Origin: Cohnella luojiensis
GTDB taxonomy: Bacteria > Bacillota > Bacilli > Paenibacillales > Paenibacillaceae
Reading direction: 5' to 3'
Assembly: GCF_004564235.1 (NCBI RefSeq)
Contig: NZ_SOMN01000028.1
Span: forward strand, 1-64,000
DNA length: 64,000 bases
In this document: positions 1 through 10,780 of the stretch, piece after piece
Layout: every line of letters starts with the position of its first letter
How positions within the stretch are numbered: the first letter of the stretch is position 1
Notes under the pieces: generated by a model
Databases searched by the model: none
Seen by the model: the letters and a program-made list of their open reading frames with translations, nothing else
Told to the model about the DNA's origin: nothing
Made by a program: the position numbers and the translations under genes

Positions 1-117
1 CTCACCCGTCCGCCACTAACCTAAAAGTTAGCAAGCTAACTTCTAGATTCGTTCGACTTGCATGTATTAGGCACGCCGCCAGCGTTCGTCCTGAGCCAGG
101 ATCAAACTCTCCATAAT
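1..117 (-). rRNA. 16S rRNA, 5' end only
   Basis: On the minus strand positions 110-91 read as the universal 27F primer site (AGAGTTTGATCCTGGCTCAG), followed by the conserved GACGAACGCTGGCGGCGTGCC segment broken here only by quotation length. The mature 5' end is placed near 117 by counting back from E. coli position 8. The gene runs off the left edge. Confidence 0.97.
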
Positions 118-307
118 AGTGAAGCCGTAGCTTCTTATTAAAGAGCCTTTGAGGCTCAATCTGTATTGCTGGTTTGTCTCCGCCGACTCGAAAGTCGACC
201 TCGACGATTGTTTGTTTCTTACGCTCAATGTTCAGTTTTCAAAGAACAATTCGTGTTTCGTTTTTCTTGTTTATCGTGTGCCCTCTTGAAGCGGCTTAAA
301 TAATATA
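118..307 (-). promoter_or_regulatory. rRNA operon leader with processing/antitermination region
   Basis: Leader between the rrn promoter and the 16S 5' end. It contains, on the minus strand near 250-225, the TGTTCTTTGAAAACTGAAC segment typical of Bacillales rRNA leaders (boxA/processing-stem area). No ORF is supported here. Confidence 0.7.
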
Positions 308-331
308 TCACAGCCTACAACCCGATTGCAA
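302..331 (-). promoter_or_regulatory. rrn promoter
   Basis: Minus-strand -35 TTGCAA (331-326), an 18-bp spacer and -10 TATATT (307-302), upstream of the 16S gene and downstream of the lysS terminator. Transcription would begin near 295. Confidence 0.6.
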
Positions 332-367
332 CCCTTTTATTCATGGAAATTACATACAATTCAAACA

Positions 368-411
368 TACAAAAACCGGCGTTCGCCGCAATGGCGGACC
401 GCCGGTTTCTA
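368..411 (-). terminator. lysS intrinsic terminator
   Basis: Minus-strand hairpin with stem AAACCGGCG/CGCCGGTTT followed by a short T run, 20-60 nt after the lysS stop codon. It separates lysS from the rRNA promoter. Confidence 0.8.
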
Positions 412-429
412 TCATCCAATATAACCAAC

Positions 430-1968
<1,539 letters not shown>

Positions 1969-2021
1969 TTACTGGTCGTTCAAGGTTCGATCGATCAGCG
2001 AATATATACGATTAACAGGCA

Positions 2022-2047
2022 AAAAAGCTTCCTAAGGAAGCTTTTTA
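2022..2047 (-). terminator. greA intrinsic terminator
   Basis: Minus-strand AAAAGCTTCC-TTA-GGAAGCTTTTTT, a perfect 10-bp stem with a T run, about 50 nt after the greA stop codon. Confidence 0.85.
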
Positions 2048-2099
2048 TACCCATCAATCGGCTTCTCCGTCCTAGTGACGGCGACAGACGTCTGTTTCG

Positions 2100-2576
2100 T
2101 TACATTTTGATATCGACAATTTTGTATTGAATGATACCCGCAGGAACGTTCACTTCAACCGTCGTACCTTTCTTCTTGCCGATAATCGCTCTGCCTACAG
2201 GGCTTTCGTTCGATATCTTGTTATTAAGCGGGTCGGATTCAGCCGTACCCACGATCGTGTACTCCATGGTATCGCCGAATTCCAAATCCTCTACGACGAC
2301 GGTCGATCCAATGCTTACGGTTTCCAGGTCGATTTCGTCGTGGTTGATGATACGCGCGTTGCGAAGCATTTTCTCCAAAGTAATGATGCGGCCTTCGATG
2401 AATGCCTGTTCGTTCTTTGCATCTTCATATTCGGAGTTCTCGCTAATATCGCCATAACCGATGGCAACCTTAATGCGTTCCGCGACTTCGCGGCGTTTAA
2501 CGGATTTAAGGTTTTCGAGTTCTTCTTCAAGCCTCTTGAGCCCATCCTGGGTTAGAAGCACTTCCTTATCGCTCAT
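2100..2576 (-). CDS. greA: Transcription elongation factor GreA
   Basis: Rescues backtracked RNA polymerase by stimulating transcript cleavage. The 158 residues match the family length: an N-terminal coiled-coil finger (about 1-75, with [16 protein letters not shown] and the acidic [12 protein letters not shown] tip region) and a C-terminal FKBP-like domain ending in the [12 protein letters not shown] segment. It has its own promoter at 2707-2735 and its own terminator. In B. subtilis greA is elsewhere; here it sits between dus and lysS. Confidence 0.96.
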   Translation of the reverse strand: MSDKEVLLTQDGLKRLEEELENLKSVKRREVAERIKVAIGYGDISENSEYEDAKNEQAFIEGRIITLEKMLRNARIINHDEIDLETVSIGSTVVVEDLEFGDTMEYTIVGTAESDPLNNKISNESPVGRAIIGKKKGTTVEVNVPAGIIQYKIVDIKM

Positions 2577-2706
2577 CTCACCGATCTCCTGTCATGGAAA
2601 AGATTTTCAGGGTTGCTAATCAAATATATGGTCGGACACCGCTGACATGACATCGTATGGGATGCAAGTCTATGGCAATCCTGCTGTTCAGGCGAATATT
2701 GGTACG

Positions 2707-2735
2707 ATTATATTTCAACCCCTGAAAAATGTCAA
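2707..2735 (-). promoter_or_regulatory. greA sigma-A promoter
   Basis: Minus-strand -35 TTGACA (2735-2730), 17-bp spacer and -10 TATAAT (2712-2707): full consensus at both elements. The leader to the greA ATG is about 125 nt and has no obvious aptamer. Confidence 0.85.
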
Positions 2736-2779
2736 TTCGCGGAAACGCTCCTAAATATACTCTGTGAAACCGCTTCCCC

Positions 2780-3808
2780 TTAGTGTACGAGGATTTCGCC
2801 CGGTTCAGAAGCTTCCGCGGCCTCGCGCTGCAATAATTCATCCACTGTTCTCACGTAATCCTCAAGCACCGTTACGACTTCCGAACGCTTCGTCAGATCC
2901 ATGACGGAATTCTTGACGACGGCGGAGTCCGGCAGCCCCTTCAGATACCAAGCCAGATGCTTGCGCATCTCCCTTACGGCAACGTTCTCGCCCTTGAGGT
3001 CCGATAAGCGATCCAAGTGAAGAACCGCGATTCGGATTTTCTCGGCAGGAGTCGGATCCGGCAGCAGTTCTCCGGTCGTCAGGTAATGAACGGTGCGGTA
3101 CAGCATCCAAGGATTCCCCAGGGCGCCGCGGCCGATCATGACTCCGTCGCAATTCGTATGCTCGAGCAGGCGCTTCGCGTCCTCCGGAGAGAACACGTCC
3201 CCGTTGCCGATGACCGGAATGTTAACCGCTTGCTTCACGTCGCGCAATATGTCCCAATTCGCCTTGCCCGTATATAACTGCTCCCGCGTACGGCCGTGCA
3301 CGCTGACCGCGGCGCCGCCCGCCCGTTCGACCGCTTGCGCGTTCTCTACGGCGTAAATATGCTCGTCGTCCCAGCCGATGCGCATCTTCACGGTTACCGG
3401 CTTCTTCGCGGCATCCGCGGCGTACGACACCATCTCGTAAATCTTCTTCGGATCCAGCAGCCACCTCGCGCCGGCATCGCATTTCGTGACTTTCGGCACC
3501 GGGCAGCCCATGTTGATATCGATAATATCGGCGTTGGTGTTCTGGTCGACGAACTTCACGGCCGCCACCAAAGACTCCTTGTCTCCTCCGAAAATTTGCA
3601 AGCTTAGCGGTTTCTCGCGCTCATCCACGAACAGCATTTCCAAAGTCCGTTGATTCCCGTGCAGAATCGCCTTGTCGCTCACCATCTCCGCGCAGACGAG
3701 CCCGCATCCGAATTCCTTGGCGATGAGCCGGAAAGCCGGATTGCAGACGCCTGCCATCGGCGCGAGAACCACATTATTATTCATCGGTACATTACCTATC
3801 TTAAGCAT
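2780..3808 (-). CDS. dus: tRNA-dihydrouridine synthase (DusB-like)
   Basis: FMN-dependent enzyme reducing uridines in tRNA D-loops to dihydrouridine. The 342-residue TIM barrel opens with LAPMAGVCNPAFR. The catalytic cysteine is in the DINMGCP motif (Cys102). A phosphate-binding segment PVIGNGDVFSPEDA and the FMN loop GVMIGRGALGNPW follow. It is last in the folate operon series, six bases after folK, so it is probably co-transcribed. The small XRE gene (yazB) that lies between folK and dus in B. subtilis is absent. Confidence 0.93.
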   Translation of the reverse strand: MLKIGNVPMNNNVVLAPMAGVCNPAFRLIAKEFGCGLVCAEMVSDKAILHGNQRTLEMLFVDEREKPLSLQIFGGDKESLVAAVKFVDQNTNADIIDINMGCPVPKVTKCDAGARWLLDPKKIYEMVSYAADAAKKPVTVKMRIGWDDEHIYAVENAQAVERAGGAAVSVHGRTREQLYTGKANWDILRDVKQAVNIPVIGNGDVFSPEDAKRLLEHTNCDGVMIGRGALGNPWMLYRTVHYLTTGELLPDPTPAEKIRIAVLHLDRLSDLKGENVAVREMRKHLAWYLKGLPDSAVVKNSVMDLTKRSEVVTVLEDYVRTVDELLQREAAEASEPGEILVH

Positions 3809-3814
3809 AACTTG

Positions 3815-4321
3815 TTACTCCTTTCGTAGCCCTTGGCCATCCCAGCCGGCGAAGCGCGCAATCCCTTCCTCTTGCATAGAGAATGCCGACAACTCCCTCT
3901 CCCATGGAAAAGGTTTACCCGCCGGCCAGACGTCCTTAAGCGGCACCAATACGAATGCCCGCTGTCCCATTCGGGGATGCGGGAGCGTTAACTCGGGAGT
4001 ATCTAACGACGCCTCCCCATGCACCAGTAAATCCAAATCTATGTTCCGCGGTCCCCATCTCACGTCTCTCACCCGGCCCATCTCCTGCTCGATCGCTAAC
4101 AATCGGCGCAGGAGGGAAACGGGATCCAAGTCCGTACCTAGGCAAACCGCCATATTGAGAAAAGAAGGCTGATCGGTAAATCCGACGGGGGCGGTCTCGT
4201 ATACGTCGGAAATCCGGCGGACTTCAAGCTCGGAATCGGCTTGCAGCCTGCGAACGGCTTCCGTCAGCGACGATTCCCGGTCACCCAGGTTAGCGCCCAG
4301 CGCTACGTATGCTTCTTGCAC
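3815..4321 (-). CDS. folK: 6-hydroxymethyl-7,8-dihydropterin pyrophosphokinase
   Basis: Transfers pyrophosphate from ATP to 6-hydroxymethyl-dihydropterin, the step before dihydropteroate synthesis. At 168 residues it is of normal size. Seen motifs: YVALGANLGDRESSL at the N-terminus (substrate site), RDVRWGPRNIDLDLL (Mg/ATP-binding aspartates), and the LPHPRMGQRAFVLVPL loop. It starts seven bases after folB, within a tightly packed folate operon. Confidence 0.96.
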   Translation of the reverse strand: MQEAYVALGANLGDRESSLTEAVRRLQADSELEVRRISDVYETAPVGFTDQPSFLNMAVCLGTDLDPVSLLRRLLAIEQEMGRVRDVRWGPRNIDLDLLVHGEASLDTPELTLPHPRMGQRAFVLVPLKDVWPAGKPFPWERELSAFSMQEEGIARFAGWDGQGLRKE

Positions 4322-4328
4322 TTCGATC

Positions 4329-4724
4329 TCAATCCTCTACAGGTACGATGTTGCCGTGACGATCCCGTTGTCTGCGGAACTCCACGGTCACTCCGTCAAA
4401 AGTAATATCGAAAGGCGGATTCGGCTTCGTCACCGATACCGTTGCTTTAATGATACTAGTATACGTACCGAGTAGGGTCGACGCAATCTTTTCGCAAAGC
4501 GTCTCGATGAGCTTGACCGGCGGACCCTCGACGATTCCCTTCACGAGCGAATGGATCTCGGCGTAATTCACCGTGTCCTCCACGTCGTCGCTCTGCGCCG
4601 CCAGGCTTAAATTCATACCTAAATCCAGGTCGACGATATACTTCTGCCCTAGCTTATTTTCCTCGGGATACACCCCGTGATAGCCAAAAAACACCATTCG
4701 CTTCAGTAACATTCTATCCATCAT
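4329..4724 (-). CDS. folB: Dihydroneopterin aldolase
   Basis: Converts dihydroneopterin to 6-hydroxymethyl-dihydropterin and glycolaldehyde. The 131-residue protein shows the family pattern: FFGYHGVYPEENKLGQ near the N-terminus, DTVNYAEIH in the middle and ETLCEKIA. The ATG overlaps the end of folP by four bases (translational coupling), behind an AGGGGAG ribosome-binding site. Confidence 0.95.
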   Translation of the reverse strand: MMDRMLLKRMVFFGYHGVYPEENKLGQKYIVDLDLGMNLSLAAQSDDVEDTVNYAEIHSLVKGIVEGPPVKLIETLCEKIASTLLGTYTSIIKATVSVTKPNPPFDITFDGVTVEFRRQRDRHGNIVPVED

Positions 4725-5578
4725 GTTCTCCCCTTCATCCCGTGGCGGTATACGATTGCATCGGTCATGGCCGCAACCCGCTTCATCTGCAGCACGTCAT
4801 GCACGCGGACGATCTGGCACCCTTGGGCGATTCCGAGAGCCGTCGTCGCGCCCGTTCCCTCCACGGCATCCTCCGCGGTCACGTCCAGCGTACGCCTAAT
4901 GAACGTTTTGCGGGAAGTGCCTAGCAGCACAGGGTAGCCTAGCCCGGCTACGTCGCTTAACCGGCCCATCAATTCCAGATTCTCGTCGTAATTCTTCGCG
5001 AATCCGATTCCCGGATCCAGCCAGATGTGCTCCTCCGAGACGCCGGCCGCTAGGGCAAGACGCACGCTTGCCATTAAATCCTCGAGCACGTCGGATATAA
5101 AGTCTCTATAATCACGGTTGTCCCGATTGTGCGTCAGGATGACGGGACAACCGAATCGCGCCGCAACTCCCGCCAGTTCCGGATCTCTCTTGAATCCCCA
5201 CACGTCGTTGACGATATGCGCTCCCGCTTCCAGCGCCTGCCTAGCGGTTTCGGCCTTATAGGTATCCACGCTGATAGGTAGATTGACCTGCTCTCGAACC
5301 GCTTTAATCACGGGAATGATCCGCCGCAATTCCTCCTCCAGAGGTACCGGGTCATGACCCGGTCTTGTCGATTCCCCGCCTATGTCGATGATATCGGCGC
5401 CTTCGGCCTCCATCTGCTTGGCCCTTTCGACTGCTGCCGCTACCTCATCGAACCGTCCACCGTCCGAGAAGGAGTCCGGAGTCGCGTTCAAGATTCCCAT
5501 GATGAGTGTCCGTCTGCCAAGCTCCAGCTCTAATCCACCCTGCAGCCGGTACTTACGGGAGTAAAAAGTCGGGTTCAT
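4721..5578 (-). CDS. folP: Dihydropteroate synthase
   Basis: Condenses p-aminobenzoate with hydroxymethyl-dihydropterin pyrophosphate; the sulfonamide target. The 285-residue TIM barrel carries both family signatures: GILNATPDSFSDGGRF (about residues 28-43) and DIIDIGGESTRPGHDP (about 60-76), then HIVNDVWG and VLLGTSRKTFI. It overlaps pabC by four bases and folB by four, so its expression is coupled with the supply of p-aminobenzoate. Confidence 0.97.
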   Translation of the reverse strand: MNPTFYSRKYRLQGGLELELGRRTLIMGILNATPDSFSDGGRFDEVAAAVERAKQMEAEGADIIDIGGESTRPGHDPVPLEEELRRIIPVIKAVREQVNLPISVDTYKAETARQALEAGAHIVNDVWGFKRDPELAGVAARFGCPVILTHNRDNRDYRDFISDVLEDLMASVRLALAAGVSEEHIWLDPGIGFAKNYDENLELMGRLSDVAGLGYPVLLGTSRKTFIRRTLDVTAEDAVEGTGATTALGIAQGCQIVRVHDVLQMKRVAAMTDAIVYRHGMKGRT

Positions 5579-6459
5579 CTCGATTCGTTCCTTTCGGCGG
5601 CATCCCGGTACTTATTCATCAAGTTATAGGTGATCGCCCCAACGGAATTGCATCCGCCCGGACTAAGGCCTCGCCCGCCGATGTTCTCGACTTTCGTAAC
5701 TGGTACGATCTCCTGAATGGAATTCGTCAGGAACACTTCGTCGGCATAGATCAACTTGTCCCACGCATACAGTCCCTGCTCCGTTCTAATACCCATTTCC
5801 GCTGCTACCGCTAACACGTATTCCCGCGTAACTCCTTCGAGCAATCCCGTCGATGCCGCGGGCGTATACAGCACTCCGTCCGAAATCCAGAAAACGTTGC
5901 TGACCATCCCTTCGACCACGTGTCCCTCATGGTTCAAGAACAGCCCTTCCGTTCCAGGTCTTGCGCCCGCACTATTTAATTCCCTTTTGGCGTTGATATT
6001 ATTCATATAATGAAACGACTTTAACCGGATATCCCCTTCCGGGGTGCTGCGGGGAAGCTGCAACAAACGTACGGTTTTACCCTTGCGAGTGGCCGGATCA
6101 TCCTCCGCCTGCTCCTTCGCGTACACGATTTCGTTCGGCTTATCGTAAGCGTCGGCCGGCAGCCCGATCGCTCCTTCGCCCGCAGAAACCGACCAGCGAA
6201 TATAACCGTCTTCCAAACCGTTCGCCCTCAGCAATTCGGTCACGGCTTCCTGCATAAGGTCCAGATTCGGAGTGTATTGTATTCCGAGCATTTCGCAGCC
6301 CTTCGCCAGCCGCCGCGCATGCTTGTCTAACAGCCAAGGTTTTCCTTTATACGTTCGGAAGGTTTCGAATAAGCCCATTCCGTACAAAAAACCGTGATCT
6401 AGAGCTGAGATCACGGCTTCTTTGCTATCGGTCGGTCGTCCGTTCACGAGAAGAATCAT
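5575..6459 (-). CDS. pabC: Aminodeoxychorismate lyase (class IV PLP enzyme)
   Basis: Releases p-aminobenzoate and pyruvate from 4-amino-4-deoxychorismate. The 294 residues show the class IV aminotransferase fold: [17 protein letters not shown] near the N-terminus, the PLP lysine in LKSFHYMNN (Lys147), and the [16 protein letters not shown] segment. Its place between pabA and folP supports lyase rather than branched-chain or D-amino-acid transaminase activity, which share the fold. It overlaps both neighbours by four bases. Confidence 0.93.
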   Translation of the reverse strand: MILLVNGRPTDSKEAVISALDHGFLYGMGLFETFRTYKGKPWLLDKHARRLAKGCEMLGIQYTPNLDLMQEAVTELLRANGLEDGYIRWSVSAGEGAIGLPADAYDKPNEIVYAKEQAEDDPATRKGKTVRLLQLPRSTPEGDIRLKSFHYMNNINAKRELNSAGARPGTEGLFLNHEGHVVEGMVSNVFWISDGVLYTPAASTGLLEGVTREYVLAVAAEMGIRTEQGLYAWDKLIYADEVFLTNSIQEIVPVTKVENIGGRGLSPGGCNSVGAITYNLMNKYRDAAERNESR

Positions 6460-7037
6460 GCTCTTACGCCCGACTTCTGGCTCAGGAAATTGCGCAATAT
6501 TCTCAGCCCATGATCGGTCATGATCGACTCCGGATGGAATTGAACGCCTTCCACGACGTATTCCTTGTGCCGTAAGCCCATGATCAGACCGTCTTCCGTC
6601 TGAGCGCTGATCTCCAGGCAGTCCGGAAGCGTATCCCGCTTCACGATCAAGGAATGGTAACGGGTTGCCGTAAAAGGAGACGGCAACCCTTCGAAGATCG
6701 TCCGCCCGTCATGAGTAATCTCCGATGTCTTGCCGTGCATCAGCTGATCGGCACGAATAACGTCCCCGCCGAATGCCTGTCCGATCGCCTGATGACCCAA
6801 GCAGACGCCGAACATCGGAATCTCGCCCTTGAAGCGTTCGAGAATTGCCAAGCTAACGCCCGCTTCGTTCGGCGTGCAAGGTCCCGGGGAGATGAGAATA
6901 TGGTCCGGAGCCAGCTCGGCAATGCCGTCCAGATCGATCTCGTCATTGCGGTGCACGACGATCTCTTCGCCAAGCTCGCCTAAATATTGCACCAGGTTAT
7001 ACGTAAACGAATCGTAATTGTCTATGACCAGAATCAT
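6456..7037 (-). CDS. pabA: Aminodeoxychorismate/anthranilate synthase, glutamine amidotransferase subunit
   Basis: Supplies ammonia from glutamine to PabB. The 193-residue class I amidotransferase has nucleophile Cys79 in [11 protein letters not shown], the oxyanion segment [11 protein letters not shown], and the His168-x-Glu170 pair in HPESI. In B. subtilis the equivalent gene serves both folate and tryptophan synthesis; that dual role is likely but cannot be seen here. It overlaps pabB by four bases. Confidence 0.94.
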   Translation of the reverse strand: MILVIDNYDSFTYNLVQYLGELGEEIVVHRNDEIDLDGIAELAPDHILISPGPCTPNEAGVSLAILERFKGEIPMFGVCLGHQAIGQAFGGDVIRADQLMHGKTSEITHDGRTIFEGLPSPFTATRYHSLIVKRDTLPDCLEISAQTEDGLIMGLRHKEYVVEGVQFHPESIMTDHGLRILRNFLSQKSGVRA

Positions 7038-8617
7038 GTCGATTCCCCCTGCCCTTCACTGTACTGTATCGCTTTCCAAAGCGCCTTGGCTTTGCTCAGG
7101 CATTCATAGAATTCCCGCTCCGGTTCGGAATCGATGACGATGCCCGCCCCCGCTTGAATATGACAAATACCGTCCTGAACCGCGATCGTACGAATAATTA
7201 TATTAAATTCCATATTCCCGTTATAGTCAATCCAACCCATCGAACCTGTATAAGGTCCCCTGCGGGTCGGCTCCAGCTCTTCGATGATTTCCATCGTCCG
7301 GATTTTCGGCGCGCCGGTAATCGTTCCTCCCGGAAATACGGCGGCAAGAACATCCAGCGCGTCCTTCCCGTTCGCAAGCTTCGCCTCAACTTGAGATACT
7401 AGATGCATCACGTGCGAGTAACGCTCCACCGTCATCAACTCGGGAACATGGACCGTGCCGTATTCGGCGACCCGCCCGAGATCGTTGCGTTCGAGGTCGA
7501 CGAGCATGACATGCTCCGCCCGCTCCTTCTCGCTGGAGGTCAATTCGTCTTCCATTGCCCGGTCTTCCTCCGGTGAGCTTCCGCGACGGCGAGTTCCGGC
7601 GATGGGCCTCGTGGACAATCGCCCTCCGTCAAGCTTAACGAGCAGCTCAGGCGACGCGCTTACCAGCGCAAAAGAAGGCGTACGCAGCATTCCCATATAA
7701 GGAGAAGGATTTACCAACCGCAGCCAATCGTACAGCGTCTCGGGCGCCACCTTCGTGGACCGGCTTTGGCGCAAAGATAGATTAACCTGAAATACATCGC
7801 CTTGTCCGATATATCTTTGAATCCGCCGAACGGCTTCCTGAAATTCCGCCTTGTTCATCGAGGTCGACAGGCCAGGCAAGTTTTCCACGTCGATCTGTAA
7901 TTGATCCTGTTTCATACGAGAAAGCATTTGCCGCTTGCGCGCCGCATTACCCGTCGAACGGCTTTCCGATACCCATCCGTTCCATTGACGCTCCATCTGG
8001 ATCGAGCGATGCTGGGCATTGTAATACTGTTTATCCAAGGTTGCCCTCTCGCTATTCGCAACGCTCACAGCTCCCACACGTGCATGCACCGCGCAATATA
8101 GGGCATTCTCGGCATGATCTGCGATCCACAGCTCCTCAAACCGTTGAAATACGTATTCCGGCAAGCCGAGATCATCCCTTGCCGATGCCGGGAGTTTCTC
8201 CAGGCTGCGCACGACATCGTAACTCCAGAATCCCAGTACCCCGCCGACGCAATCCGGAAAGCCTTCCGGCCTTGGTCCCGTCCACGGGCGAATCCAGCGG
8301 CGCAATTGCTCGAGCGGCGAACCTTCCCCTTGTCCAACCTCCATCCAAATGCCGCTTGACCCATCCCGTTCCAGTATCCTTGAGCGGTTCCCCTTGCCCT
8401 CGATAACCGATACCGGGCTCAACCCTATGATGGAGTATCTTCCTCCCTTGCCGCTTTCCAGGATGCACGAATAGGAGGAAGCATTTAACCATGCCTGGTC
8501 CCAGAAGGCAGGAATTAAATCTTCGGGTTCAAGTTCAATCTTGCGTATATACGGAAGCAAGGCATAATCGCCTTTGCTAATCCAACGTTCCCACTGTTCC
8601 AATGCGATGAGTTCCAC
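7034..8617 (-). CDS. pabB: Aminodeoxychorismate synthase component I
   Basis: Makes 4-amino-4-deoxychorismate from chorismate with ammonia from PabA. The C-terminal chorismate-binding domain shows [31 protein letters not shown] and the [11 protein letters not shown] motif. I chose the GTG at 8617 (527 residues, starting [12 protein letters not shown]) because a GGGAG ribosome-binding site lies eight bases before it; the upstream ATG at 8677 adds 20 non-family residues without such a site. TrpE is the closest alternative, but the operon points to PabB. Confidence 0.93.
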   Translation of the reverse strand: MELIALEQWERWISKGDYALLPYIRKIELEPEDLIPAFWDQAWLNASSYSCILESGKGGRYSIIGLSPVSVIEGKGNRSRILERDGSSGIWMEVGQGEGSPLEQLRRWIRPWTGPRPEGFPDCVGGVLGFWSYDVVRSLEKLPASARDDLGLPEYVFQRFEELWIADHAENALYCAVHARVGAVSVANSERATLDKQYYNAQHRSIQMERQWNGWVSESRSTGNAARKRQMLSRMKQDQLQIDVENLPGLSTSMNKAEFQEAVRRIQRYIGQGDVFQVNLSLRQSRSTKVAPETLYDWLRLVNPSPYMGMLRTPSFALVSASPELLVKLDGGRLSTRPIAGTRRRGSSPEEDRAMEDELTSSEKERAEHVMLVDLERNDLGRVAEYGTVHVPELMTVERYSHVMHLVSQVEAKLANGKDALDVLAAVFPGGTITGAPKIRTMEIIEELEPTRRGPYTGSMGWIDYNGNMEFNIIIRTIAVQDGICHIQAGAGIVIDSEPEREFYECLSKAKALWKAIQYSEGQGEST

Positions 8618-8689
8618 GCTTATTGCTCCCTCGATCCATACTCTTACTAAGCAGAATACCACAAATGCCGGCGGCATGCCTTGCCAAGT

Positions 8690-8721
8690 AAAGCAGCCCC
8701 CGCCGAAGGCGAGAGCTGCTC
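8690..8721 (-). terminator. Hairpin after cysK
   Basis: Minus-strand hairpin with arms AGCAGC and GCTGCT around a CGCC/GGCG core, just after the cysK stop. The T run is weak (TTTACTT), so it may be a partial terminator between cysK and pabB. Confidence 0.5.
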
Positions 8722-8742
8722 ATGAAATACAAGTGTATGATA

Positions 8743-9684
8743 TTAGTTGTCGAAGTTGAAGAGAGGAGTGCTCAGATAACGTTCGCCGTTCGAAGGAACG
8801 ACGGCTACGACGCGTTTGCCTTCTCCAAGTTCTTTCGCGATTTTGAGCGCTGCGAAGATTGCCGCGCCGGAGGATATTCCCACGAGCAAGCCTTCTTTCT
8901 TAGCGACGGTACGAGCCGTTTCGAACGCTTCTTCGTTCTCGATCGTTACGACTTGATCGTAGATTTCGCGATTCAGGATTTCGGGAATGAAGTTTGCTCC
9001 GATTCCTTGGATCTTATGAGGGCCAGGGCCGCCGCCGGACAGCAAAGGAGATGCCGCAGGCTCAACCGCAACGATCTTAATGTTAGGGAAGTTTTGTTTC
9101 AGCACTTCACCAGCTCCGGAGATCGTCCCGCCAGTACCGATACCGGCTACGAACGCATCGAGCTTGCCGTCGAAGGAGTTAATCGCTTCTACGATTTCAG
9201 GACCAGTCGTTTCGCGGTGAATTTTCACGTTAGCTTGGTTCTTGAATTGTTGCGGCAAGAAATAGCTAGGGTTCTCCTTCACGATCTCTTCCGCTTTCTT
9301 AACGGAACCGTTCATGCCCTCTGATCCTGGCGTTAGCACGAGTTCCGCTCCATAGGCGCGAAGCAGGTTGCGGCGCTCCAAGCTCATCGTTTCAGGCATA
9401 ACGAGGATGGCGCGATAGCCTTTAGCCGCGGCAACCAACGCCAGACCGATACCGGTGTTGCCGCTAGTCGGTTCTACGATCGTCGTTTCGCCCGGTTTGA
9501 TCAGACCCTGTTTCTCCGCTTCTTCGATCATGCTGATCGCGATCCGGTCTTTAACGCTGGAGCCCGGGTTCTGATATTCCAATTTTACGTAGATTTCCGC
9601 ACTGCCTTCCGGTACGATGCGGTTCAAGCGAACGAGCGGCGTATCGCCGATTAACTGGGTAACGTTCTGGACAATTCTAGCCAT
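8743..9684 (-). CDS. cysK: Cysteine synthase A
   Basis: PLP enzyme making cysteine from O-acetylserine and sulfide. The 313 residues include the PLP lysine in GSSVKDRIA (Lys45), the acetylserine-binding [12 protein letters not shown] loop and the phosphate-binding [10 protein letters not shown]. It has its own promoter at 9771-9800. Its location just upstream of the folate operon is the same as in B. subtilis. A second paralogue in the genome is possible. Confidence 0.96.
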   Translation of the reverse strand: MARIVQNVTQLIGDTPLVRLNRIVPEGSAEIYVKLEYQNPGSSVKDRIAISMIEEAEKQGLIKPGETTIVEPTSGNTGIGLALVAAAKGYRAILVMPETMSLERRNLLRAYGAELVLTPGSEGMNGSVKKAEEIVKENPSYFLPQQFKNQANVKIHRETTGPEIVEAINSFDGKLDAFVAGIGTGGTISGAGEVLKQNFPNIKIVAVEPAASPLLSGGGPGPHKIQGIGANFIPEILNREIYDQVVTIENEEAFETARTVAKKEGLLVGISSGAAIFAALKIAKELGEGKRVVAVVPSNGERYLSTPLFNFDN

Positions 9685-9734
9685 TGGACAATTTCCCTCC
9701 CAAATTATGCGACGGTCAGCCGCCTCAGTGCGTT

Positions 9735-9756
9735 AATCCGACTAAAACAGTCGGCT
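9735..9756 (-). other. Small hairpin in the cysK leader
   Basis: Inverted repeat CCGACT/AGTCGG with a GTTTT loop. On the plus strand it is followed by CTTTTT, so it could act as a terminator only in that direction, where no gene is seen. On the minus strand it lies in the cysK 5' leader. Confidence 0.35.
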
Positions 9757-9770
9757 TTTTGATTATTTTC

Positions 9771-9800
9771 ATCTTATCAAACCCCGAAGAGGATTGTCAA
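9771..9800 (-). promoter_or_regulatory. cysK sigma-A promoter
   Basis: Minus-strand -35 TTGACA (9800-9795), 18-bp spacer and -10 TAAGAT (9776-9771). The leader to the ATG is about 80 nt. No clear CymR site was recognised. Confidence 0.7.
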
Positions 9801-9834
9801 TAGCTGGTTAAGCGGATTCCGCATCCGCTCGCCG

Positions 9835-10764
9835 TTAAGGCCGCAGAGAGGGCTCCTTTACCTCCGCATGGTACTTGTTCAACAAAGAATGTTCCAATTC
9901 CTTCGTCGAAACCGCTTTCCCGAGAGCCAACAGCCGACGGGCTTCCGCCCGATTATCCTCCTCCGACCTCGTCTGAACCTCGCTTCGTCCGTCCAGCCTC
10001 AGGATCACATAACCATGGTCGGTCTCGATCGGTCCGGACACTTCGCCAACCTGCATTTCGGATGCGGCTTGGAACACGGCTTGCGATTCGAACGGGTCTT
10101 GGTCCTCGATCCAACCGAGCTCTCCGCCCTCATCTGCCGTGAATTCATCGATGGAATACTCGCGGGCCAAATCCCCGAATTCCGCGCCCTCCGTGAGCCG
10201 GGTCAGCAATCCTTCGGCGAGCTTCTCGGTCTGCACGACAATCTGAGCCAGCTGATATTGCGTGCGAGGTTGAAACTCTTCCGAGTGTTCGCGGAGGTAT
10301 TCGTCGATTTCCGTTTCGGTCACCGTCACGCCCTGAATGGACAACTTCTCCAATAACAACCGATAACGGGCATCTTCCAGAACCTCTTCCCGACTCATGC
10401 CCAGCTGCTCTTCCATCGCTTTGTAGAATTCATCCTCGTCCTCGTAACCTTGTTTCATTAAACGCAGCTCTTGTTCCAACTCGTCGGATGAGACTTCGAC
10501 CTGCAGCGACTTCGCTTCTTCTTTCACGGCTTCCGCAAGCATCATGCTCCTGAGCGTCTCAGTACCGTGAGAAGATAACAAACGTTCAAGCAATTGCCCC
10601 CGAGAAATGGCAGTCCCGCCTACGGTTGCAATGGTTTGGTCCTCCGCGACCGTGCTTGGCGCCGGAACGGGCGAAGATTCCGTTGACTGACAGCCTGATG
10701 TCATGAACAAGGTTGCCAAGAGGGCTAGCAGTACGAGCGGCTTACGCCGTATCGTCTCCCTCAT
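9835..10764 (-). CDS. Parvulin-type peptidyl-prolyl isomerase, lipoprotein (YacD/PrsA-like)
   Basis: Predicted extracytoplasmic folding factor anchored to the membrane. Starting at the ATG at 10764 (309 residues, AAGGAAGGG site upstream), residues 1-25 are a lipoprotein signal ending in the lipobox MTSGC (Cys25). A SurA-like N-terminal helical region follows, then a parvulin domain with QYQLAQIVVQT, DLAREYSID, GGELGWIEDQDPF and ETDHGYVILRLDGR. It lies between hslO and cysK, as yacD does in B. subtilis. A second such lipoprotein is at 45098-46156. Confidence 0.88.
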   Translation of the reverse strand: MRETIRRKPLVLLALLATLFMTSGCQSTESSPVPAPSTVAEDQTIATVGGTAISRGQLLERLLSSHGTETLRSMMLAEAVKEEAKSLQVEVSSDELEQELRLMKQGYEDEDEFYKAMEEQLGMSREEVLEDARYRLLLEKLSIQGVTVTETEIDEYLREHSEEFQPRTQYQLAQIVVQTEKLAEGLLTRLTEGAEFGDLAREYSIDEFTADEGGELGWIEDQDPFESQAVFQAASEMQVGEVSGPIETDHGYVILRLDGRSEVQTRSEEDNRAEARRLLALGKAVSTKELEHSLLNKYHAEVKEPSLRP

Positions 10765-10780
10765 CGAAACCATCCCTTCC

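Noticed and set aside
3809..3814. yazB-type XRE gene between folK and dus
   Set aside because: Only six bases separate the two genes, so the gene is absent.
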